From Populus alba (lineage: Eukaryota; Streptophyta; Magnoliopsida; Malpighiales; Salicaceae): a stretch of DNA of 64,000 nt. The stretch spans positions 20,342,169-20,406,168 of the forward strand of contig NC_133288.1 of NCBI RefSeq assembly GCF_005239225.2, in the 5' to 3' direction. The notes below the pieces were generated by a model. That model did not search any database. It was not told where the DNA came from and was given only the letters and a program-made list of their open reading frames with translations. The translations under genes were made by a program, and so were the position numbers. Below, piece by piece: positions 11,237 to 23,144 of this stretch. Position 1 is the first letter of the stretch, and the number at the start of each line of letters is the position of its first letter.

Positions 11237-14200
11237 TTAACTTGAGCATTTCATAATGTGCTTTCGGTTTGCTTTACCTGCAAAATACACAAGGATTGTG
11301 TGAGTGTGAAACGACTTCCCTTATTTATTCTCTGAACTTTGATATTATTGTTCTCAATTAGTAGACTGCTTTTAGAACACTCAAAAGTTCTTCTGGTCCA
11401 CATATGGCCAATCTGCTGCCAGATTGGATGTGTTTGTTTTGTTCATTAAGCCCAAACATATGGTGGAATCAAGGATGCACGAGCATGTGCTTATGTGAGG
11501 GTGACTTGAATTATTACATAGTTTATAGCATGGCTGTTTGAATGCTGGATCTTCAGTTATTGCCGGAGGCTCCTGACCAAATATCATCTCACAGCTCATA
11601 TCATCAAAATCTACAAAATCAGACAGCAAACCATTAGTAACTTAGCTGCAGTAGACAGATCCCCTTCATTTAAATCATCGTGTGTTGATTGCAAAATTTT
11701 AACAGTGGTGGCCCTGCACTCAGCTAATGATTGGCACGTGGGAATGTGACTAACGTTCAACTTAGGTGCTTGTTGTCATGATATATGGGAGCAGGTTAAG
11801 GATCATGATTGGTTTCATGGGAAACAGGTGAAAATTAGCGGATTGTATTGAATTTGGACGACTTGGTGGCACCAATCATGGAATCTTATATTTTTAATTA
11901 ATGTTCACTAATTCAGGTAATTTTGACTTGATATATTAGCATTATTCTTCTATATGCTGAAATTCTCACCTTAGATTGGATGGGTTTACTTGCAGTTTTG
12001 CACCCTTAGTGGCTATGCTTGGGCCCCCCTTGGGGCCCTCCATTGACATGATGAGCATGGCTTCCACATTGTCTAGTGCAGGTACTATTACTCCTTGAAG
12101 TATATCCCTTTTTATTTTGTTCCTTTTCAATTGCCATGAGAGGAGAAATGGAAAAATCGTTGTTCTATTGGCAACTTTCTATTCCAAATGTTCTGCACAT
12201 TATACGCCCTTTGCAGTGCAAAACAAAATTTGAGTATTGATTTCTTATGCAGTAGTGTTCTGTGTTTGTCCTTTCTTTCTTTTTGCCCTCAAATGCCGTA
12301 TCTTATGATTGTGCCACATACAGTGATTTGGTTCTTATGCTTGTGTGGCCATGCATATAGTTGCTGAATGAGAATACTTACTAGGAACCATGTCAACTGG
12401 CATTCCAAGGGAGTGCTTGATAAATGTTTGACTCGGAATCTTACACAGATTGGTACACATCCCAACACAGTTTGTCTCCTCTAAAAACCTGCAAGGTGTA
12501 GGATTGATGGCTAAGATACCAAGTGCAATAAAAACTTTAATGATGATTTGAAAATGATGATGATTATTGACATTATGATGTTCATGATGGAAATGGAGAA
12601 GGAGAGAGCCTTGAAGCATCAAATTTATTGGAGCAGATTGATTTACCGAGGAAAGTGTCTTAGGCTGGTGACATGTATGGGATAGTGGGACCCCCGCAGG
12701 TTATAATAATTAAGTTTGGAATTGTAGGGAAGTTATTTTACCTGCACTTTTTTATGTGGACTACATTCTTTTCCTTTTTTCCGTTGAACTCAGACTCCCG
12801 CACCTTGTTTTGTAAAATCCATGAAATCACTCTCGTTAGGGTATAATCACAGTTTAATAGAAATATCTTAATTGGCAAAATGCTTTGTGGGGGTGTGTGC
12901 TTGTTCTTTATTGAGTGATTAATCTGCAAAATGTTCCCATAATTGTGGACATCAATGATTGTCATGACCTAACGTAGAGCTAGCTATTGAGAGGAATTTT
13001 GGGTCAAAAAAAAATATCAAACCGAGCACAAGGGAGAACATATATGAGTAAACAGATTCAGTATAGATGAATTTAAATGGAAATGTGAATATTGAATGAA
13101 TAGCCCGACCTTTACGGTTAGGATTTTGACAGCATATTCAATATATTTTTGTTTTAGGAAGCTTAGATGATGTTGAACATATAATCAAACTAATTATTTT
13201 AAAAAATAATTGTTTATTTACGAATTACGATTTTAAATATTGGGTTGCTGAAGCTTGATTAATTAAAACAATCTAGAACTAATTACTTTTAAATTTGATT
13301 TATCAATTATTTGAACGAGTATTTCTTGTTACACGATGAGGGTGGTGCTATGGACGCATTTACAAGTCCTTTCACATAAGAATTAATAGTATAAAACTTT
13401 TATATATTACATAAAACAGTTCTTATGCATTTATTATCCTACGTCAAGCGATTATAATTTGTTCAATCATGGCGGTTCTCTGCCGAACAAATTATTATGT
13501 AATCAAAGACTTGCTATAACCCGGCTATGTTGTAATTTAAGTTTGGGGCAATATCTGTAAATAATGCTTAGTATTACTTTCATAAATTAAGTTATTTTTA
13601 ATTTTTAACTGAAAAAAGGTATAAGTATATTTGGTTGGAAATAACTTTTGATTTAATTTAAATTATATTACAAATTTAATTAAAAATTTTGATCTAATCA
13701 GAAGTTGAAATTTTTAACTTTTAACCTATAAATTATAACTTGCACTATATTCCTTATTAAAAAAATTGCTTTGAGTGATTTTTACTGAACATATTTCTAT
13801 TTAAAGTTATTTTTATCTTAAGTTATTTATGAAAATAATTTTTCAACTATGAATCATAATTCAAAGGCATGCTAAATGCACTCTTAAAAATGTGGTTTTA
13901 ACTCTTGTATTTAATAAATCAACTGTTTTTCTTTTAATTAGTTACTTGTAGGCGAAATGCATTAATTTTGTATTGAGCACTAATTTTCTTTTAATATGCA
14001 CCTCCCATGTTGATTTACAGCTTAGGAAATTAAATTGTAAATCCAGACCACCGTATAATTTCTTGCATGGAAAATGAAATTATGAATCACAACGTGCGAG
14101 TTAATTTTTCTCCTAGTTGAAGGAAAGCCATATCTGGGGGAGGCTAATTCTCCATTATTCAAGGTTTTATTTATTTCCGGGTGGACTTAATACTCAATTT

Positions 14201-15762
14201 TCAGTATGCAATGCCAAACTATTTCTTACTGGCTTTGTTCTGCTACTGGCATGGTTTTTCCCCAGGGGAAAGGATCCTAGGCCCACTAACCTCCCAGATC
14301 ACACCCCTCGGGTTTCAGATGAGAAGGGAAAAAAAAAAAAACAAAGCAAGCATGCAGTGCCCACAACTATAGTTAAGAAAACAAATTGAAAGCTTTAATT
14401 TTTGGAGTAATGTTAAAGCACATGTAAAAGCAACAAATCATGTTTGTTTATATATCTTTAAAGTGTTTTTTTTAAATAAAATTTTCTTATTTTTTCTTTA
14501 TTTTTAATTAATTTTTTTAATATTTTCATATTGTTCTAAGTGCTTATATTAAATATAAATTTTTAAAAATAAAAAATATATATTATTTTTTAAAAAAAAA
14601 TATTTAAAAATTAATCGCTATAACAACATAAAAAACAAAATTTTCTTACCTCGCTGGGTCCGACTAGCCAAGCAAAGAACAAGGTTGTGAAGGCCGCAAA
14701 GTATTCTCTTTTAAACGTGGACTCTGGTAGCATTATCTTTATCTGCCACAAATCGAAACATCAACGCTGATTCATTATAATATTGGAGCATGCTATGAAC
14801 AATTTAGGAATTACACCTCACACGACATGGATTAGTAGAAAAATTATTTAAGAGTTCCACATAATCTAAAAAATAATTTTTGCTTTTATTTTGTTTTCTC
14901 CAAACAAACCGTCTTGTAGTGACTCTTGAGTGCCTGTCTCAAACAATTCCGAATCAATTCTACAGGAGAGATAGAAGGAATTAGAGGAAATGTTATCTTC
15001 TTTTGATAAATAGTATAAAGAAGATGAAAAGGATGGATCATAATACATGTGTAGCAGCTTAAAAATCCAGTCAGAATGCTTTATTTTGGCACATGGTTCC
15101 ACTATAATTCACTCTATTCAACTTGTTCTCAAAGAAATAAAGATGAGAATTTGGAAGGCCTAGGAGTTTCCATGCATTTCTCTATAGTATGTGTGCATGA
15201 AAACCAGAATAATTAATACTCTTACACAAAGGTAAAACCAGGAAGGAAAATATCGAACTTGCCATGTTCAAGATCAGTCTGGGGATGGCTCGATTAAGAG
15301 ATTGAAGCACAACCCCGTGTTGTTGAATTGGACTGAATTTCTGCCATGTATCTGTAGCTGTCTGCGCCAAGCTCTCATAACCTCTCTTGCTGTTTCTTAA
15401 CCCTGCACATGTTATCATGCTCTGATTTTCTATCCTCGAAAAGGAAATGAAGAAAAGCCCGTGAATAATCAATTTTAGAAATTAACTAAACCTGTTGCAT
15501 CTTGAAATTGCTGTGATAGATAGTTTATCGCTAGCTCGGCAAACCAGCTATCATTATAGATAGTCTTTTTCGTAAGTCCTGCTAACTTGTCTGTCCGATT
15601 TGAAGCTTTCCTTTTCTCTGTTACTCCAGTCATGTTATTATCCGGTGCTCTTGTAAGAACTGCAAGAATAGCAGGAGAGTGATATTTGATCTTACAACCA
15701 CGCGGCTGTCGCGGCAGGGATGGAGTAGGACTTCTAGTTTGCCGAAGAATCCCTGCTTCCAT
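11237..15762 (-). CDS. DWARF27-like carotenoid isomerase (D27 family, DUF4033), plastid
   Basis: Exons on the minus strand: 15762-15492, 15402-15263, 14742-14650, 12803-12742, 12488-12382, 11610-11518, 11277-11237. All phases agree and give 268 residues. The family consists of iron-dependent plastid carotenoid cis/trans isomerases; D27 itself makes the 9-cis-beta-carotene used for strigolactones. Residues 1-40 are rich in Ser, Pro and Arg and poor in acids, consistent with a transit peptide. The signature follows: [12 protein letters not shown] (91-102), [20 protein letters not shown] (149-168), VRESEFNG, the Cys-rich [20 protein letters not shown] (189-208), then [16 protein letters not shown] and [18 protein letters not shown] suggests the D27-like1 branch rather than D27 itself (inference from memory of the family). 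Intron 2 has a GC donor (ATG/GCAAGT). The last exon encodes only 12 residues. Family assignment is very secure; the last exon and first ATG are likely. Confidence 0.9.
14455..14638 (+). repeat. AT-rich MITE-like element, copy 4, inside D27-like intron 3
   Basis: The family core is present (GTGCTTATATTAAATATAAA then TTTTTAAAAATAAAAAATAT). Its right end stops about 11 bases from the 5' splice site of intron 3 (donor at 14649-14648 on the minus strand), so almost the whole start of that intron is transposon-like. Confidence 0.5.
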
Positions 15763-15989
15763 GTCTCTGGTCGATCAGAAAGAGATAGAGAGGTTAAAGG
15801 GGCTAGACTTTGTATTGTATCTTCGGATCTAGTTTTTGGCAGAAGCGGAGCGTATGACAACAAAGAGAGCATACTTAGATACCATTTTAAACAACACTCC
15901 TTAGTTAAGAAGATCCTGTAGTTTTTGTTTCAGGTTTTTTGGAATCTTGCAACCTTAATTTGTGTTATTGCATTTCTTGTTCACACTAA

Positions 15990-16026
<37 letters not shown>

Positions 16027-18697
16027 TACTCATGGTAAGTACAAGTGGACGTTTACTCGGTGCATTGATTATCGTCACCCTATTGAGTGATCAGCGTAGG
16101 TTCTTGTGGCAGCACCCTGTCTTTCATTCAACTTGCATCACATCAAGACATCATGGATCAAACAAAACAAAATCCAAAGAATCTTTCATTGGGAAGTTGC
16201 AAATTATGCTTCTATTTTTTCTTAAGGTAAATTGAGTACGTATCCTCATTGGACTAGGTTCATTAAACTTTAGACCAGAGCCAGAGATGTTTGGATCTCT
16301 TTGAAACCTGTGGTTTATGACCATTTCAGAAAGAAATTCGTGGTGAATGGAAAACGAACATGAGAATCCCGCGAGCAAGTATTGCACGGTAGCTTAAAAA
16401 ACCTCTTTTTTTAAAAAAAAGGTACAGAGATTTCAGAAAGAAATGCAAGCCGGTGTCTGTTATTTTGGTTCATGTTAAGAAAGTCAAAGCTCCTGCCCGT
16501 GGGACAAGCATGAGTGCTGATTTTGGTTAGACACTGAGTTAGGACTTGGGAATCCTTTTTTATGCGCTATTAACATTATACCGTGCAAGATTATAGTAAG
16601 TTTAGCCCCCCAAATTAAATTTTGTGTCAGGCTCCACCGCTGAGCCACCATTTAATATTTATTTGATGTCTAGCTTAATCGAGACCGTCTCACTATCAAC
16701 TGACGATTGAGGATGTAAGAGGGCACGATCATGGATTTGGATTTGGATTTGGATCCCACCGGAGTGTAGAATAACATAAATTAATACACCAACCTCCACA
16801 GACCAAGATTGGATAAAGATCGAGTAACTGGTTATGGAGGAGGCTGCTGACGGTACAAATATGCTTGCTCATCAACAGTTTGTCAAGCATTTTTATAATA
16901 ATAAACTAATAAAAGAAGATTTCCAAATCAGTCATCTCAGAAATCTAAAAATTCTACAGGCAATACATGAACAAACGAAACTGTGAGTCATTAAGGCGTG
17001 TATAGGTTATGGATCCCTGATCATTTTCAGAATCAGAATGTCGTTTTCCTGGAAAACACAACTTTCCTGCGCTGCCATGCCTCTTTTAGCAGCCACAATG
17101 TAGTTTTTCCCGATGAAGTCAGTTCTCGCTATTGCATGACAACATTGGGGGCTGCTAGCATGATGTATTCCTCCAAATTTCGAGATGAATGGAGGTGATC
17201 GATATTGTAGACTATTAAAGATAATTTTAATGCATCATGTTGATCATTGATCAATTTATGCTACTAAAATCAGTACTTTTCGTTACTCTTTGAGCCTCAA
17301 GATTTTCTTTCTCGCCCAAAAGTGATTGTTTTTCATCTAAAAATTGTGTAAGAAGGTGATGGCCCTGAATTTACATCTTGATCACATGTTACATGACATA
17401 CAACACAAGTTTCACGATCGAGACATACAAATTCAAAGCTCTATAATCATTCAAGACTTTAGCACGAGTCACCTTTTCCGCGTCTAGACACACCATGGGA
17501 TCCATTTCTATATATGATCCAAGAAAGATGGCTCAACTTCCAAGAAGTCCTTGTTAACCCAATAGACTCACGGCACCCATCGTTGAACTTTGGGTAGAAG
17601 GCTAGCTATGATCTCTCAAAAAGCCAAGATGGAACCACACAGCAACTACACCAACTGTTCACCTTCGAGGACATTCCACTTGTGTCAAATTTGATCTACT
17701 CGCTTAGAAGCATGACAAGATATACATGTATTAAATGAAGGCACGTATCTCTCTGAGATCACTTTTATAGTCATCGTCAATAGTACACAGCTCGTGAAAT
17801 TCATAATTTAAACAGCTTTCGCATATACATGTTATCATTTCTAGCACCTGTTTATAGTTTTCAAGTATATTAATAAGTATTCCCTTTGTTTGGACACCAT
17901 ATTAACGTTTAAAGCTATATGATCTCGAGATGAATCATCTTCAACCTTGCTATCTTCCCTCTGATCTTACCAGATATATTTCTCACTACAATCATTTTCT
18001 TTAAATTGTATAAGCAAGCACACAGCACTCATGAACACACAGCACTCTTTAAAGAATCTATTTCTCCTACATCAACGCTTACTTAACCTGTCCAAGTTCA
18101 GTCTTCTCAACTTTCAGTCCATCAATCAATCTCAGAAAGAATCTTATCTCAGTGGGATTTTCCGTAAAACCTCGTCAAAAAGTCAGTTCATGTGTTCCAC
18201 GCTTAAGTGTTTTATCAAGGAGCCTGTTCGAGCCACTCTCATGTGAAAAAGACGGAGAGAATCTAGGTGTGTTGGGCTGTTAAAGCTCATGGGTAACCTA
18301 TCGCAAGTGAGCCCATATGAAGCTGTGGAAATATGTTGCTCCGGGAAGAATGATCATTTGTAAGAGTAATTATTGTTTAATACCTGTTAGGCTGTTATTT
18401 AAGTAAAATAATCTGCTAACCCCTTTGTTTTAAAAAATTAACATGGACTCCCTTTATTTTTCTACTTGTTTGTAACTTGATTATTTTTTCTCTAGAATGT
18501 ATTTTATTTCTAATTAAAATTTGCATTCTCACCTACTACATAAAATATTAAAAATGCATTTAAAAAGAGCCTTGGTGGTTGGCCTTCTCAAAAACTATAT
18601 CTGGGCGCACATGCATAGGACCTTGGATTAAATCGAACCAATCTACCATGTTTCCCTTCTCTGAAATAATCCAAAAACCTCTCTGCAATACCGCCCT
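15763..18697. other. Upstream region of the D27-like gene and intergenic DNA
   Basis: The first few hundred bases are the likely promoter and leader of the D27-like gene, which reads leftward; an (AT)n tract lies about 230 bases before its start codon. The rest is non-repetitive with scattered frames of 60-78 codons that have no recognisable similarity. Three GGATTT units stand in tandem near 16735-16753. I see no gene here. Confidence 0.5.
15993..16022. repeat. (AT)15 microsatellite
   Basis: An uninterrupted AT dinucleotide run upstream of the D27-like gene. It could also serve as TATA-like sequence, but nothing shows this. Confidence 0.9.
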
Positions 18698-18980
18698 TTA
18701 GATGAGCTTGCAAGAAACGTGATCATCGTTCTCTACACATCGGACAATAGTTCCACAGATTGCATATTGAATTGCACCCATCTCGTCAGATGCAGCTGAA
18801 GGCCACTCCCAATCCACATTACAAATCACATCTGACACCTGCGGTTGTAGGCAAACCAGATTCATGAATAAGCCTTGGGATAAGTTCCCAGCAGAAGGAC
18901 CTAGAGGTTACCGTTATACCACTACAGAAATGTGCTTGCAGCTGTTCCAATATTATGCTTCTTTTCGATTCGATCCTTGT
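18698..18980 (-). pseudogene. Unidentified coding remnant in two reading frames
   Basis: Two adjoining minus-strand frames look like protein. The first (18980-18820, no ATG) includes LEQLQAHFCSGITVTSRSFC and ELIPRLIHESGLPTT. The second, shifted by one frame, runs from about 18845 to a TAA at 18698-18700 and includes VSDVICNVDWEWPSAASDE, MGAIQYAICGTIVRCVENDD and HVSCKLI. The residue composition and codon choice are protein-like, with Trp, Cys and Asp in non-simple sequence, unlike the AT-rich surroundings. A CAACCGCAG/GTG site lies between them, so this is either an exon junction or a frameshift in a decayed gene. I do not recognise the family. It lies about 0.8 kb beyond the 3' end of the H2A.Z gene. 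Confidence 0.4.
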
Positions 18981-19768
18981 TTAACTGTCGTCTTTCTTAT
19001 GGAAAGAGAGGAAACTTATATTGCAGGATAAGGCTATCTGATTTACATTTTTAATGACCGTATGCTACACAGTGATTTTAGGACAACCAGTTGCATGTTT
19101 TCCTTTAATGAATACTATACAATTTGTAAATCGTTTGATCATTTGATCCAACCTTACTAATCGATTTAAAACATAAATTATTCAAGGATGCTATGTTCAC
19201 AATGCATTGTTTCAAACAGACCTTACCTCAACTAAAACCTTTTTTCAAAACCACAAAACAAAAGAGCTCAACGGATCTAAATCGCAACTAAGAAAATCTT
19301 GTTCCTGGTAAGTAGTGAATTGCCTGGAGTATTTAACTGAGATGCAACAGACCAATAACTGGCATAATCTTCATGCCAGAAAGAGGCTAACCCATCACAG
19401 AATACTTTTTTCTATTCATGACAAGTTAAAAAGGAATTTACGTTCATCACCTTTCAGTTTCTAGTAGCACAATTATAAAACACAGCATTTAGAAGCACAG
19501 AAACTCGTAAAGAAAGTCAAGAGGATGCTAAGAAATTTAAGGTACGGATCCAACAAACAACATTCCTATTCTAAACGAAGGAACTAGTTCTAGAGGACAA
19601 ACCTAGAAGTCAAACGATATGTACTTAACCAAGATGTCCTACACAAACGCCAGCACAACATTAATACCAAACAAGTCTAACTTAACCTTAACCTAAACCC
19701 AGATACAGTCACCAAATTAACACATGATTGTCCAGCTGAAAGCAACTTGAGATCAGATGCCTAAATCT
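18981..19768. other. Intergenic and 3' region of the H2A.Z gene
   Basis: No gene is seen. The part next to 19768 must contain the 3' untranslated region of the H2A.Z gene. The remainder is unique, moderately AT-rich sequence. Confidence 0.55.
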
Positions 19769-20828
19769 TTATTCTTTAGTGGTTTTGTTGATGAGAGACT
19801 TGTGAATGTGAGGGATGACACCACCGCCAGCAATGGTTCCCTTGATGAGGGTATCCAGCTCCTCATCTCCTCTAATGGCCAGCTGAAGATGCCTTGGTGT
19901 GATTCTTTTCACTTTCAGATCCTTGCTAGCATTTCCAGCAAGCTCAAGAACCTCTGCCGTCAGATATTCAAGGATTGAAGCCAAGTAGACAGCAGCGGTG
20001 GCCCCAACTCGCCCGTGAGCTGAGATCCTTTGCTTTAGATGCCGGTGGATACGACCCACAGGAAACTACACTCATCGATCATAGACATAAGAAAACCATG
20101 TCAAATGAATCCAAACATCGTCAATAAATCATAACAGTCTTGAACAAATGCCACTGTGATAGAAACAAAAAAAAAAACTTCTTTAACAGAATAGATGCAG
20201 TACTATAACCAAAATCTTACTCTATAAACTAAAGTAATGACATATCTGTTCTTTCTACCCAAAACAAAAATAATTTAAATAAATTTTAAAACAAGATGGA
20301 CTCCCATTCTTCTGATTAGCTCAAGTCAGATGCTAAAACCTGTATTAACACACACTGGCAAGCTTTAGGATCTTTAAAATTACACGTTTCATTTCGTTAA
20401 CAACACCTAATTATTTTCTTCAAAATGTGTGTTTGTAATTTCATATGCCTAAAATTGGGATTCTATTTAAGCAGAAGCAGACCCGCTTCCTTGAGATCAC
20501 AGCTGTTTTCGTACAAAACCAGGAAGAAAAGGAACAAAAACTGGCAATTATAAGACAGTTTTTGCAAGACACGACGATCCCAAACAAGCTGTAACGTGTA
20601 ATAAAAACTATCAAAGCAATGTCCTTTGATTTACTGCTAGAATCAGTCAAATTAGCAATGATAAATGAACGCATGAAAATTAATTTGATTGAGCATATAT
20701 TTTACCTGAATGCCAGCACGAGAAGAGCGAGAGACTGGCCTCTTCTTGTCCTTGTCCTTATCTTTGTCCTTGTTAGCCGCTGCAGTTGTTTTCGTTGCCA
20801 GAAGCCCTTTTCCTCCTTTCCCAGCCAT
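19769..20828 (-). CDS. Histone H2A.Z variant
   Basis: Two coding exons, 20828-20706 (41 codons) and 20065-19769 (98 codons plus stop), are joined by an intron with GT-AG ends (CAG/GTAA and GTAG/TTT) and give 139 residues. The protein replaces H2A in selected nucleosomes, is deposited by the SWR1 complex and acts in transcriptional regulation, including temperature and stress responses. The N-tail ([15 protein letters not shown], then Asp/Lys repeats DKDKDKK) and [20 protein letters not shown] are diagnostic, followed by the histone fold ([60 protein letters not shown]). The H2A.Z-type docking end [19 protein letters not shown] follows, in contrast to the SQ[E/D]F tail of H2A.X. The length fits the family (about 134-139). 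The stop codon lies inside an AATAAA string. No neighbour is functionally linked. Confidence 0.97.
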
Positions 20829-21303
20829 CTTTCACCTTTTCTTTAAAAAAAATCAAATTCTCAGATTGATAATAGTTAACAAATAAAACAAAATGCACAA
20901 AAAAATACAAAACTGAAGAAAAATTGTAAAAGGATGTGCCTCTAAGAGGCTGTTAGCAAAACATAGTTCGAAATTATTAGCAAAATCAGAGTAAAGATAT
21001 AGGCAGCCCCCAGAAATGAGAGCAACTGACAGAGATTTGTAGTTGGGGGAGAGAAAGAAAGAGATCTGGGCTGGACTTTTTAGGAAAAACGAGAAATTTG
21101 GAATATATAAGCAAAATCCAGTAAAAAATACTCTAAGATCTTAAGAGAATTCAAAAGAATTTGAACGTAAAGGAGTAGAGTAAAGAAAATATGGAAGACC
21201 CAAAAATCCAATTTAGAAAGAAAGGGAAAAAAAAACAGAGAGTTAGAGAGCGAGACCTGAGGAGCTTTGAATCTGGAGAGGAGAGGAGAGGGAACTGTAG
21301 AGA
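20829..21303 (-). promoter_or_regulatory. Leader and promoter region of the H2A.Z gene
   Basis: Read on the minus strand, this is the leader of the histone gene. A TTATATATTCC string (plus 21102-21112) could be a TATA box, placing transcription start near 21070. Alternatively, a purine/pyrimidine-rich leader starting near 21300 with a 5' UTR intron (CTCAG/GTCTCG near 21255) is possible, as many plant H2A.Z genes have one. The sequence alone does not separate these. Confidence 0.4.
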
Positions 21304-21551
21304 TTGAATGAAAATGAGTGGCTAGCGTTTGGTGTTGAGGATTATAATAAATTTAATAAGGAAGGTAGGAATTTGAATGTGCAAAAACCCAAGGGGCGGC
21401 TTCTTTTGGTGGGAAATAATTCCCCAAATTTTCGATTTCGGAATTTTTGGCTTTGTTTTCCTTTCTTCTTCTGTTCTTTGGGTTTTACCCTTGAAGGATG
21501 TTTGTTTTCTTGTTTAAAAAGCGTTTCTGAATTTATTTTTCTTGGTTTTCA

Positions 21552-21678
21552 ATAAATTTTTTTAATAATTTTAGATTGTTTTATAGATTAATATTAAAAA
21601 AATTCAAAAATAATATTTTTAAATTAAAATCATTGTTAAAAACAATCATTATTATAATTTTAAAAACTACCAAACAGT
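21552..21678 (+). repeat. AT-rich MITE-like element, copy 5
   Basis: A short, worn copy: a TAGATTAATATTAAAAAAAT core and an AAACAATCATTATTATAATT right end followed by CTACCAAACAG, the complement of the GTTTGGTA-type left end of the family. Confidence 0.45.
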
Positions 21679-22423
21679 TAAAATTATAAATTTGATATGA
21701 TATCTTGTAATTATTAGATTAACGGGTTAATTTATAGGTTATTGGGTTAAACCAACTTAATTATTTTTTATTTAAATTATATTAATTTTATTTTTTGGTT
21801 TTTTTAGGAGTTTTATATCCAGTAATTAAAGCTATTAAATCCAATTTAAAATCTTAAAGTTATTAAATTAACGGATAATTTATAGGTTATTGTGTTAACC
21901 TAATTTGATTGTTTTTTATTTGAATAATGTTATTTTGATGTTTTAATTTTTTATTAGTTATTTAATTGAGATTGATAGGGGTTAATTTGTTTAACCAGTT
22001 TAATTTAACAAGGTTAGTATTTTTTTAATTAAAATTAAAATCTAATGCTGATTAAGTTATGACTTACAAATTTCTTGAGTGAAAATATCCAAGCATATTA
22101 GGTTTAATAAGCATCCTTGTGAGCTAATTTCTTTTGCATCTGCATTTAAGTCCCTGTCATTTAATTGCAAGAAATGCAAATGATGATTTGAGGTTGAAGA
22201 AGAGAGTCCAAGCTTTTTTTGTATTCGTGAATGACTTGGTGAGATTAGAGACATACATGTTAATTATTGAATCTTTATACATCCATTAATCAAGTGAATT
22301 TACATGGGCAGAGATGCAAAAAAAACATGTAGTCTAATTTTAGGTGTAGTTATTCGAAATAATTGTTAGTTGTAAAATGAGATATATTAGACAATCATGA
22401 AAGATACCTATGCTTATAGGTTT

Positions 22424-22543
22424 AAAGAGTATCTGTTTACACAACAATTTTTGGTTTTTAAAAAAACCATATAAAAAAACCATTAAAGAATATCTGTTTA
22501 CACGACAATTTTTTGTTTTTAAAAAAACCATATAAACAATGTA
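22424..22543. repeat. Tandem duplication, 61-bp unit
   Basis: Two units beginning AAAGA(G/A)TATCTGTTTACAC start at 22424 and 22485 and match closely through CAATTTTT(G/T)GTTTTTAAAA and ACCATATAAA. Confidence 0.8.
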
Positions 22544-23110
22544 TTTGGTTAATGTTAAAACTTAATATACTATTTATGAAACCCAGTATAATTTATGTTG
22601 AAAACATAGGTTTGCTGAAAAGCAATTTCAAACCGCTTCTCCCTTTCTTTTGTGGTTTTGAAAGTAGAGAGTGAATTAATTCACTTTTCACTTTTCACAC
22701 AAACACTAGAGAATGGCTCAAATTTATGATCGGACCGGGTCTGGTTCAAACCTAAATGTACTGGACTAAATCTAACCCGGTAAAAAAAATCTAATTTTTA
22801 TTTTTAATTGGGTTTTATTTGAAAAACTAGTGTTTAACATATCCAATGGCACTGCATAAATTATAAGAAGATCGCATAATGACGTAATATTTACAGAATT
22901 TGATCACAATGTCAATTTTGTTCATGATAATGTTTAATTTGATATTATTGCATGTTTAGGAAACCATGAAAACAATAGTATTTGCTGGATGGATTTCGTA
23001 CGTAATAGAATTGTAAATAGTTTAATGAACAATAAAAAATATTTATATAAAGTATTATTTATTTTATGATGTAATAGTGGTAGTTAAATCTATAATATTT
23101 AAATTTAAAA

Positions 23111-23142
<32 letters not shown>
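23111..23142. repeat. (TC)10(AC)6 compound microsatellite
   Basis: A run of ten TC units passes directly into six AC units. Confidence 0.9.

Positions 23143-23144
<2 letters not shown>

Noticed and set aside
14117..14389. 90-codon plus-strand open frame
   Set aside because: Lies inside intron 3 of the D27-like gene on the opposite strand and resembles nothing known.
17400..17720. Balanced stretch with a 38-codon minus-strand frame beginning MDPMVCLDAEKVTRAK
   Set aside because: Too short and without recognised similarity. No continuing exon was found.
18320..18330. TTCCACAGCTT on the minus strand, the start of miR396
   Set aside because: The match breaks after eleven bases and no hairpin partner is present.
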